A program made the translations under genes and the position numbers. This document shows, piece by piece, positions 44,463 through 51,221 of a stretch of 64,000 bases of DNA (within the stretch, counting starts at the first letter, position 1; every line of letters starts with the position of its first letter). This stretch comes from Rs1 sp000416275 (GTDB lineage: Bacteria > Pseudomonadota > Gammaproteobacteria > Pseudomonadales > Balneatricaceae), in NCBI GenBank assembly GCA_965243635.1, contig OZ251574.1, forward strand, positions 4,092,001-4,156,000, read 5' to 3'. The notes beneath the pieces are model-generated. The model made no database searches, was not told the DNA's origin, and worked only from the letters and a program-made list of their open reading frames with translations.

Positions 44463-44525
44463 GGACTCCCAATATTTTTGTGTCGTAACTTGAATATTAC
44501 TCCACATGTTCGGTGTGGGGGAGTC
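44463..44525 (-). promoter_or_regulatory. Inverted repeat covering the IS110 transposase ribosome binding site
   Basis: GGACTCCC (44463-44470) is the complement of GGGAGTCC (44518-44525). On the transposase strand the downstream arm is the GGGAGTCC that contains the Shine-Dalgarno 4-11 nt before the ATG. A second small stem (CCACA/TGTGG) is nested near the outer end. Confidence 0.6.
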
Positions 44526-44532
44526 CCATTAT

Positions 44533-45480
44533 CTGATTCAGGATTAAAGAACATACTACTCGAAAATCACCGCAATCTTCAACAGCCACTTAAAAAGAGT
44601 AGCGACAGACTTTAACAACCTTCTTCAGGAATAGAAAACTAGCTTATAAAGTCATTAAATAGTCACTTAATAGCCACTACAAAAATCGCTACTTGGTAAC
44701 GTCCTCATAGAGAAAAACCTCTGCGCCCCTGCAGCCCACCTGAGTGTAACAATCCAATATTAGCACCTGCATCAAAGTAATCGCTCGCGACCAATTCATC
44801 GAACCTGCGCCACATTTTAGCGCTGTATACCGGCTCTAAAGTGACATTATGCTGTAGTTCAATATTTTTCATTTCTGCCAAATGTGTGCCTTTTACTTTG
44901 CCGTAGCCACCGTAGTGACCCGCCAAATCTAAACACCACTGACAACCCGCTATTCTTTGCCCCGCGACCAGCAAACGCTCGATATCAGCCTCGAGAAAAG
45001 CAGCTCCTGATTCAGGATTAAAGAACATACTACTCGAAAATCACCGCAATCTTCAACAGCCACTTAAAAAGAGTAGCGACAGACTTTAACAACCTTCTTC
45101 AGGAATAGAAAACTAGCTTATAAAGTCATTAAATAGTCACTTAATAGCCACTACAAAAATCGCTACTTGGTAACGTCCTCATAGAGAAAAACCTCTGCGC
45201 CCCTGCAGCCCACCTGAGTGTAACAATCCAATATTAGCACCTGCATCAAAGTAATCGCTCGCGACCAATTCATCGAACCTGCGCCACATTTTAGCGCTGT
45301 ATACCGGCTCTAAAGTGACATTATGCTGTAGTTCAATATTTTTCATTTCTGCCAAATGTGTGCCTTTTACTTTGCCGTAGCCACCGTAGTGACCCGCCAA
45401 ATCTAAACACCACTGACAACCCGCTATTCTTTGCCCCGCGACCAGCAAACGCTCGATATCAGCCTCGAGAAAAGCAGCTC
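44533..45480. repeat. 474-bp tandem duplication
   Basis: The segment 44533-45006 is repeated at 45007-45480; the two copies look identical by eye. Each runs from the tip of the family-2 miniature element (CTGATTCAGG) to AAAGCAGCTC inside the PLP-enzyme gene. The upstream copy carries the true 3' part of the gene, and the other is a headless copy. Confidence 0.92.
44705..45006 (-). pseudogene. Headless 3' copy of the PLP-dependent enzyme gene
   Basis: The last 100 codons of the gene at 45179-46084 (GAAFLEADIERLLVAGQRIA onwards) are repeated here because of the 474-bp duplication. An accidental ATG from the miniature element (MFFNPES) would open the frame, but the PLP-binding Lys and most of the fold are missing, so no active product is expected. 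Confidence 0.87.
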
Positions 45481-46084
45481 CTTTTAATACCGGGATACCT
45501 AAGATCTGATCGGTCTGACGAGCCGCTGAAATCAGCCCAGCCAAAGTGCCTCCAGTACCGCAAGCTGCCACTAAACAATTAAGTTTTGGTAGCTTTTCTT
45601 CAATTAACAGCATCAGTTCAGCAACGCCTTTTAGCGCTTTAACACTAGAACCTCCCTCTGGAATAATTAGACTATCAGGGTATTTTTTGTGCAGCGAGGC
45701 GATAAATTCAGGGTCAGCTTTATTTCGATACTGCTCTCTAGAGAGACTTTTTAATTTCATACCCCAAGCACGGGCATCTTGTAGCGTTTGATTATCTGCT
45801 GACCACTCTCCTCTGATAAAAGCGAGCACTGGTATTTGCAGAGCATTAGCGGCGTAAGCCAAAGCGTGAATATGATTAGAATACGCTCCGCCAAAACTAA
45901 TAATTTGTCGGCACTGTTGCTGTTTTGCATCGAGCAAATCGTATTTTAGTTTAAACCATTTATTACCACTCACTTGAGCATGCACTTGGTCTGAGCGAAT
46001 AAGATGAACTGAAATTTTTTTACGACGGTATAAATCGCAATCTAATAACTGTATTTGCAGTGAAATAGGATCTTGGAAGTCCAT
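45179..46084 (-). CDS. PLP-dependent D-cysteine desulfhydrase / ACC-deaminase-like enzyme
   Basis: A 301-residue fold-type-II PLP enzyme. The Schiff-base Lys is in VSGNKWFKLKYDLLDA (about residue 42), followed by IISFGGAYSNHIHALAYAAN (Ser-Asn-His phosphate-side motif), IIPEGGSSVKALKGVAEL and the phosphate-binding loop LVAACGTGGTLAGLISAA. The family includes 1-aminocyclopropane-1-carboxylate deaminase and D-cysteine desulfhydrase; the annotation cannot be narrowed without alignment. At 301 residues it is slightly short but complete. Its 3' 302 bp are duplicated downstream. Confidence 0.85.
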   Translation of the reverse strand: MDFQDPISLQIQLLDCDLYRRKKISVHLIRSDQVHAQVSGNKWFKLKYDLLDAKQQQCRQIISFGGAYSNHIHALAYAANALQIPVLAFIRGEWSADNQTLQDARAWGMKLKSLSREQYRNKADPEFIASLHKKYPDSLIIPEGGSSVKALKGVAELMLLIEEKLPKLNCLVAACGTGGTLAGLISAARQTDQILGIPVLKGAAFLEADIERLLVAGQRIAGCQWCLDLAGHYGGYGKVKGTHLAEMKNIELQHNVTLEPVYSAKMWRRFDELVASDYFDAGANIGLLHSGGLQGRRGFSL

Positions 46085-46149
46085 CGGGCTAACCTTTTGT
46101 AAGATTACTAGATGATTGATATAACAGAGAGGGGGGTATTTAGAATAAG

Positions 46150-46225
46150 TGGTGGGAGTGGAGAGGTTCGAACTCCCGACATTCGCCTTGTAAGGGCGAC
46201 GCTCTCCCAGCTGAGCTACACTCCC
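46150..46225 (-). tRNA. tRNA-Val(UAC), copy 1
   Basis: A 76-nt cloverleaf with encoded CCA: acceptor GGGAGTG/CACTCCC, D arm GCTC...GAGC, anticodon loop CTTACAA with TAC, T loop TTCGAAC. Copies 1-4 appear identical. Confidence 0.97.
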
Positions 46226-46323
46226 ACTTAGTGACTCATTTTAGTACATCGAGCGCATTTGATGCAATAGCTTTTATATCGCTATCATTTGAAATTCACT
46301 CTTAGATGAGAACTCTCTAAAAG

Positions 46324-46400
46324 TGGCGGAATGGACGGGACTCGAACCCGCGACCCCCTGCGTGACAGGCAGGTATTCTAACCAACTGAACTACCACTCC
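46324..46400 (-). tRNA. tRNA-Asp(GUC), copy 1
   Basis: A 77-nt cloverleaf with encoded CCA: acceptor GGAGTGG/CCATTCC, anticodon stem CCTGC/GCAGG with loop CTGTCAC (GTC), T arm GCGGG TTCGAGT CCCGT. It pairs with tRNA-Val copy 1 in one transcription direction. Confidence 0.97.
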
Positions 46401-46790
46401 ACATGGTATATCTACTTCTATACGGGTTATTGACCCGCGACCAACGCTTACGGTGACAGACAGTTATTCTAACCAACTGAACTACCACTGGACATGGTAT
46501 AACAACTTAACTTACGGGTTATTGACCCGCGACCAACGCTTACGGTGACAGACAGTTATTCTAACCAACTGAACTACCACTGGACATGGTATAACAACTT
46601 AACTTACGGGTTGTTGACCCGCGACCAACGCTTACGGTGACAGACAGTTATTCTAACCAACTGCACTACCACTGGACATGGCATAACAACTTAACTTACG
46701 GGTTGTTGACCCGCGACCAACATCTATGGTGACAGACAGGTATTCTAACCAACTGAACTACCACTGGACATGGTATGGCGAAATAAAAAT
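46401..46790 (-). repeat. Four tandem degenerate tRNA-Asp-derived units (period 92 bp)
   Basis: Units begin at 46422, 46514, 46606 and 46698. On the minus strand each keeps the tRNA-Asp 5' half (GGTAGTTCAGTTGGTTAGAA), the anticodon loop CTGTCAC and a T-arm-like hairpin (GCGGGT-CAATA-ACCCGT). Each has lost anticodon-stem pairing, the T-loop TTCGA and the 3' acceptor strand. None can form a normal tRNA. Unit 4 is closer to the intact gene in its D/anticodon part. Confidence 0.87.
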
Positions 46791-46813
46791 CTTCATTTTT
46801 AAATCTGTACAAG

Positions 46814-46889
46814 TGGTGGGAGTGGAGAGGTTCGAACTCCCGACATTCGCCTTGTAAGGGCGACGCTCTCCCAGCTGAGCTACACTCCC
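46814..46889 (-). tRNA. tRNA-Val(UAC), copy 2
   Basis: Same sequence as copy 1 by eye, with anticodon TAC and encoded CCA. Confidence 0.97.
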
Positions 46890-46982
46890 ACTGTTTGTAC
46901 TTGTTTTGCTCTTCAATAAACCACAGCGAGCATTTTACTGTGATTGATACCTTCTAATATATAGAGCACTAACCTAAGTTAG

Positions 46983-47059
46983 TGGCGGAATGGACGGGAC
47001 TCGAACCCGCGACCCCCTGCGTGACAGGCAGGTATTCTAACCAACTGAACTACCACTCC
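46983..47059 (-). tRNA. tRNA-Asp(GUC), copy 2
   Basis: Same sequence as Asp copy 1 by eye, 77 nt with CCA. The preceding spacer (about 46890-46982) is repeated before copies 3 and 4. Confidence 0.97.
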
Positions 47060-47262
47060 ACATGGTATATTTACTTCTATACGGTTTATTAACCCGCGAC
47101 CAACGCTTACGGTGACAGACAGTTATTCTAACCAACTGAACTACCACTCCACATGGTATATTTACTTCTATACGGCTTATTAACCCGCGACCAACGCTTA
47201 CGGTGACAGACAGTTATTCTAACCAACTGAACTACCACTGGACATGGTATGGCGAAATAAAA
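47060..47262 (-). repeat. Two degenerate tRNA-Asp-derived units
   Basis: Units start at 47081 and 47172 (period 91). The first keeps the intact 5' end CCACTCC (complement of GGAGTGG), while the second has CCACTGG like the other degenerate units. Both have the altered T arm and lack the 3' acceptor strand. Confidence 0.85.
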
Positions 47263-47287
47263 ATTTTCATTTTTAGATCTGTACAAG

Positions 47288-47363
47288 TGGTGGGAGTGGA
47301 GAGGTTCGAACTCCCGACATTCGCCTTGTAAGGGCGACGCTCTCCCAGCTGAGCTACACTCCC
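47288..47363 (-). tRNA. tRNA-Val(UAC), copy 3
   Basis: Same as the other Val copies, 76 nt including CCA. Confidence 0.97.
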
Positions 47364-47455
47364 ACTGTTTGTACTTGTTTTGCTCTAAATAAACCACAGC
47401 GAGCATTTTACTGTGATTGATACCTTCTAATATATAGAGCACTAACCTAAGTTAG

Positions 47456-47532
47456 TGGCGGAATGGACGGGACTCGAACCCGCGACCCCCTGCGTGACAG
47501 GCAGGTATTCTAACCAACTGAACTACCACTCC
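47456..47532 (-). tRNA. tRNA-Asp(GUC), copy 3
   Basis: Same as the other Asp copies. No degenerate units separate it from Val copy 4. Confidence 0.97.
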
Positions 47533-47578
47533 ACATGGTATGGCGAAATAAAAATTTTTATTTTTAAATCTGTACAAG

Positions 47579-47654
47579 TGGTGGGAGTGGAGAGGTTCGA
47601 ACTCCCGACATTCGCCTTGTAAGGGCGACGCTCTCCCAGCTGAGCTACACTCCC
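47579..47654 (-). tRNA. tRNA-Val(UAC), copy 4
   Basis: Same as the other Val copies, 76 nt including CCA. Confidence 0.97.
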
Positions 47655-47748
47655 ACTGTTTGTACTTGTTTTGCTCTTCAATAAACCACAGCGAGCATTT
47701 TACTGTGATTGATACACCTTCTAAATATAGAGCACTAACCTAAGTTAG

Positions 47749-47825
47749 TGGCGGAATGGACGGGACTCGAACCCGCGACCCCCTGCGTGACAGGCAGGTA
47801 TTCTAACCAACTGAACTACCACTCC
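47749..47825 (-). tRNA. tRNA-Asp(GUC), copy 4
   Basis: Same as the other Asp copies. It is the first intact tRNA in the direction of transcription if the cluster is read as one unit from the right. Confidence 0.97.
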
Positions 47826-48010
47826 ACATGGTATAACAACTTAACTTACGGGTTATTGACCCGCGACCAACGCTTACGGTGACAGACAGTTATTCTAACC
47901 AACTGAACGACCACTGGACATGGTATATCTACTTCTATACGGGTTATTAACCCGCGACCAAAATTTAGAGCGACAATCAATTACTATAACTGACTACACT
48001 ACTACTAAAA
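47826..48010 (-). repeat. Two degenerate tRNA-Asp-derived units at the upstream edge of the array
   Basis: Units start at 47848 and 47939. The first is like the others. The second is strongly decayed beyond the T-arm hairpin (ACGGGTTATTAACCCGCGAC), with only traces of the D-arm half. Confidence 0.75.
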
Positions 48011-48302
48011 ATGGCTTTAAACTTCTAACAATTCGAAGCAAACCTTATCGCCTCAAACCGAGGTGCGAATTCTAATTACTTTTTGAGCGAAGTCAAACCA
48101 TTATCGTGTCTTTTACTGTTTTATTTACTTTTTTGGTATTTCTCGCCCTACTTCGGTCACTCTTTGATCAACACTGGGATATCCCAGCTAAATGTCTCTT
48201 TATCACTAATTCCTAGACACTTTTAATTTGCATCTGTAACGGGACTCGCTATTCTTGTTATCTATACTTTTCAGCCCTGAATTCGGATAATATAATCAAT
48301 TT
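48011..48302. other. Gene-free region between the tRNA array and syd
   Basis: No gene is visible. It should hold the divergent promoters of the tRNA array (minus strand) and syd (plus strand); ATAATATAATCAATTT lies just upstream of the syd ATG. No clear consensus pair is assigned. Confidence 0.4.
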
Positions 48303-48932
48303 ATGAGCATACAAAATAACAACCCTCCCGATCTTACGGTCAACGAGTCACTAGATATGTTTGTCAATGACTGGCTGTCTTTACATCGTATCCAGCAAAA
48401 TGCTGAGTGCCTATCGATACCATTTGACGCTGCGTGGCCGTCTGTTTGCTACCACAGTATTGATAGCGCAGACAGTGGCTCTGTTTTCAATGACGGTGAC
48501 GCATGCTACTGGTCCCCCGTTAAACAGCATCAAAACCCGGCGCAGCAGGACATGTTCCACAGACTTGGAGATGCTTTAGGATTAGATATTCATCCAGATT
48601 TAGCCGCTTTTTACTCTCGATATTGGTCACAGCATTTAACAGCTACGACCCCCGATGGCGAGCTTGAGCTGATCCAAGTTTGGAACCAAGACGACATGGA
48701 ACGCTTGCGCAGCAATTTGTTAGGCCAGGCAATGGATAAGCGAAAAAGAAAGCAACCACTTTCATTTTTCTTTGCAGTAACCTCCCCAGAAGATGGCATG
48801 CTCTGCGTTAATAACGACAGCGGTGAAGTCTGGTTTGAATTACCCGGTAAAAAACCGGTTCGTAAAATTGCCGACTCTCTACCTTTATTTCTTCAGTCAT
48901 TGACGCCGGTTTTACAGGATCCGGATAATTAA
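48303..48932 (+). CDS. syd: SecY-interacting protein Syd
   Basis: A 209-residue cytosolic protein. It matches Syd in SVFNDGDACYWSPVKQHQNP, FHRLGDALGLDIHPDLAAFY, LELIQVWNQDDMERLRSNLL with GQAMDKRKRKQPLSFFFAV, and LCVNNDSGEVWFELPGKKPV. Syd binds SecY and checks or removes faulty translocons at the inner membrane. It is slightly longer at the N-terminus than the E. coli protein (181). It is convergent with the glycosylase gene, 4 bp apart. Confidence 0.9.
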   Translation: MSIQNNNPPDLTVNESLDMFVNDWLSLHRIQQNAECLSIPFDAAWPSVCYHSIDSADSGSVFNDGDACYWSPVKQHQNPAQQDMFHRLGDALGLDIHPDLAAFYSRYWSQHLTATTPDGELELIQVWNQDDMERLRSNLLGQAMDKRKRKQPLSFFFAVTSPEDGMLCVNNDSGEVWFELPGKKPVRKIADSLPLFLQSLTPVLQDPDN

Positions 48933-48936
48933 CAAT

Positions 48937-49608
48937 TCACTCCCAGCCCACGGTATAAGCCAACAGCCTGCTAATGTGACTCAATGGCTCTCCAGATTCT
49001 GCATGCCATTGATTGAACACCCTCTGCGCTGTTGCTAAATCTTTTTTAGAGGTAGGCCTTTTCTCTACGATGCCCTGTGCTTTTAACCCAGCAACTACTT
49101 CATCGGTCAGTATAAAGGTATCTTTGCCGATCAAACGCAGAAAACACGCCCCTGAATTCCCTCCCAAATGTGATCCCTGTTTTTTCAGCTCAGCCCATAA
49201 ACCAGTAATATCCGCTACCGGCCACTGGCTAATATACTTGGCAAAACTGCCATGCTTTTCGATATATTCAGTCACCATAAAAGCATTTAATCGCGTCGAT
49301 TTTATTTTCCCCCAGTGACGAATAATTTTTTCATTTTGCATCAATCCTTCAAGCTGGTCATCACTCATTAGCGCGACTTTATGCGGAGCGAAATCAAAAA
49401 ATGCTTTTTCAAACTCAGGCCATTTCGCATCCACTACAGAATGTTTAATTCCCGCTCGAAAAACCCGCCTCGATAAATTTGATAATATAAAACTATCAGT
49501 CAGCTCACTGAGTTCTTGTTCTGAGCGCACCAGCTCATATCGTGACTCAAGTCTTTCAATCCCAACCCGCTCTACCACATGCTGATACATCCATTGATAA
49601 CTTTTCAT
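48937..49608 (-). CDS. DNA-3-methyladenine glycosylase I family protein
   Basis: A 223-residue base-excision repair glycosylase-like protein (Adenine_glyco family). Features are LSRRVFRAGIKHSVVDAKWP (tag-like F-x-x-G-h-x-W pattern), FDFAPHKVALMSDDQLEGLM, EKIIRHWGKIKSTRLNAFMV and GNSGACFLRLIGKDTFILTD. The classical Tag zinc-binding N-terminal Cys and C-terminal His-Cys are not evident, so it is a divergent branch rather than a standard Tag. No operon partner is seen. Confidence 0.82.
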   Translation of the reverse strand: MKSYQWMYQHVVERVGIERLESRYELVRSEQELSELTDSFILSNLSRRVFRAGIKHSVVDAKWPEFEKAFFDFAPHKVALMSDDQLEGLMQNEKIIRHWGKIKSTRLNAFMVTEYIEKHGSFAKYISQWPVADITGLWAELKKQGSHLGGNSGACFLRLIGKDTFILTDEVVAGLKAQGIVEKRPTSKKDLATAQRVFNQWHAESGEPLSHISRLLAYTVGWE

Positions 49609-49859
49609 TCACACCTCAGTCTGGCATTTTTCACTATTTCACAAAAACAGATTAACAACTAGCACTTAGCCACCAACCAACAACAAACACTAAAATAAAC
49701 GCCGCAAACAATAATTATCACTGCAAGGTGCAATACAGCAGGAAATTATCACGACAACTTTGCTAAAACAGCATTATTTACTGTTTAAAGCGTTAATATA
49801 AGTAAGTATGATGCAGAAAAAATACATACTTTACAAAATTTTCTTTAAAATTCATTCAC

Positions 49860-51101
49860 ATGGACAAAGTAATGCGCCTCATCAAGAAATCCAAAAAACT
49901 CAGCAATGTTTGCTACGACATCCGCGGACCGGTTTTACAAGAGGCCAAACGCCTGGAAGATGAAGGCGCCACCATCATTAAATTAAATATTGGCAACCCA
50001 GCACCTTTTGGCTTTAGCGCCCCAGAGGAAATAATTCAAGATGTGATTCATAATCTGCCATCTGCACAGGGATACTGCGATGCTAAAGGGCTATTTTCTG
50101 CGCGCAAAGCTATTATGCAAGAATGCCAAAAAATAGGCATTGAAAATGTGGATGCCGAAGACATTTACATAGGCAACGGTGTTTCAGAATTAATCGTGAT
50201 GACCATGCAAGGCTTGTTAGACAATGGTGACGAAATGCTAATTCCGGCACCAGACTACCCTCTATGGACAGCTGCTGTAAGCCTAGCGGGCGGAAAACCT
50301 ATCCATTATCAGTGTGACGAAGATCGAGATTGGCATCCAAATATTGAACATATGCGCAGCTCAATTACCGACAAGACCAAAGGGATTGTGATCATTAACC
50401 CGAACAACCCAACGGGAGCCGTTTATCCCGACACTGTTTTACTGCAAATAATCGAGCTCGCTAGAGAGTTTAATTTGTGTCTCTTTGCCGATGAGATCTA
50501 CGATAAGATCATTTACGATCAGGCAATACACACGCCCTTAGCCTCTTTGTGTAACGACATTCTATGTCTTAGCTTTAACGGACTCTCTAAATCTTATCGA
50601 GTCGCCGGCTTTAGAAGCGGCTGGCTAATTATTAGCGGCGCAAAAGATCAGGCTAAGGATTATATAGAGGGCCTAGACATGTTATCGAATATGCGTCTGT
50701 GCGCTAACGTCCCCTCACAACACGCTATTCAAACCGCATTAGGTGGCTACCAAAGCATCAATGAACTAACTGCACCAGAAGGCCGTCTATACCAGCAGCG
50801 AGCTATAGCCCACAAACTTCTCTGCGCGATTCCCGGTGTCAGTTGCACTTTTCCACAGGGCGCTCTATATTTATTCCCCAAGCTGGACCCTAGCGTTTAC
50901 CCTATTGAGAACGATGAGAAATTCGCCTTTGACTTACTAGTCAAGCATCATGTTTTGATCGTGCAGGGAACCGGTTTTAATATACGCGACAATCAACATT
51001 TTCGGGTGGTATTTTTGCCGCAAGAAGATCAACTTATAGAGGCAATCAATCGTATTGCCTTGTATTTAGAAGAGTATAGAAATACTCACCAAGCAGGTTA
51101 A
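49860..51101 (+). CDS. alaA: Glutamate-pyruvate (alanine) aminotransferase
   Basis: A 413-residue class-I PLP aminotransferase matching AlaA: MRLIKKSKKLSNVCYDIRGP, KLNIGNPAPFGFSAPEEII, SAQGYCDAKGLFSARKAIMQ, VIINPNNPTGAVYPD, LFADEIYDKIIYD, the Schiff-base Lys in SFNGLSKSYRVAGFRSGWLI (about residue 240) and PQGALYLFPKLDP. It makes alanine from pyruvate and glutamate. The second ATG, at 49872, fits the usual AlaA N-terminus better than the first; neither has a clear Shine-Dalgarno. Confidence 0.93.
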   Translation: MDKVMRLIKKSKKLSNVCYDIRGPVLQEAKRLEDEGATIIKLNIGNPAPFGFSAPEEIIQDVIHNLPSAQGYCDAKGLFSARKAIMQECQKIGIENVDAEDIYIGNGVSELIVMTMQGLLDNGDEMLIPAPDYPLWTAAVSLAGGKPIHYQCDEDRDWHPNIEHMRSSITDKTKGIVIINPNNPTGAVYPDTVLLQIIELAREFNLCLFADEIYDKIIYDQAIHTPLASLCNDILCLSFNGLSKSYRVAGFRSGWLIISGAKDQAKDYIEGLDMLSNMRLCANVPSQHAIQTALGGYQSINELTAPEGRLYQQRAIAHKLLCAIPGVSCTFPQGALYLFPKLDPSVYPIENDEKFAFDLLVKHHVLIVQGTGFNIRDNQHFRVVFLPQEDQLIEAINRIALYLEEYRNTHQAG

Positions 51102-51154
51102 AGGCTTTCAAACCTCTACCGCTAAATCTAACTGCCCGCTTAGCGAGCTATTGC

Positions 51155-51196
51155 TGTGGAGCTCAGCATAATCACTAGATTACGCTGAGTTCCACA
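51155..51196. terminator. Hairpin between convergent alaA and ygiQ
   Basis: TGTGGAGCTCAGCATAAT and ATTACGCTGAGTTCCACA form an 18-bp stem with two mismatches and a 6-nt loop, 54 bp after alaA and 26 bp after ygiQ. Without T tracts it may act as a two-way 3' end structure. Confidence 0.5.
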
Positions 51197-51221
51197 CGGC
51201 AGCCACAGATTCAGGACCATA

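Larger units (their letters stand above)
43181..44532 (-). mobile_element. IS110-family insertion sequence
   Basis: A 1.35-kb element with one transposase gene and no clear terminal inverted repeats, as typical for IS110. It separates the two parts of the family-2 miniature element within its terminal repeat, with a possible 2-bp CT duplication. The 240-bp region 43181-43420 at the transposase 3' side is non-coding and, by analogy with bridge-RNA IS110 elements, either this or the segment upstream of the gene (44459-44532) could encode a guide RNA; not verified. Confidence 0.85.
43025..44542. repeat. Miniature element family 2, copy 4, interrupted by an IS110 element
   Basis: The left part, 43025 to about 43180, is near-identical to copies 1 and 3 and stops within the right terminal repeat (TGAAGTCACT). 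The missing tip (CTGATTCAGG) is found at 44533-44542, after the IS110 element. The family duplication ATTAA is present both before 43025 and at 44543-44547, which confirms that the two parts belong together. Confidence 0.88.

Noticed and set aside
47128..47442. 104-codon frame over the tRNA array
   Set aside because: It runs across a tRNA-Val gene and degenerate tRNA units.
46401..48010. CRISPR-like regular spacing
   Set aside because: The repeated units are tRNA-Asp derivatives of 91-92 bp without unique spacers, and there are no cas genes.
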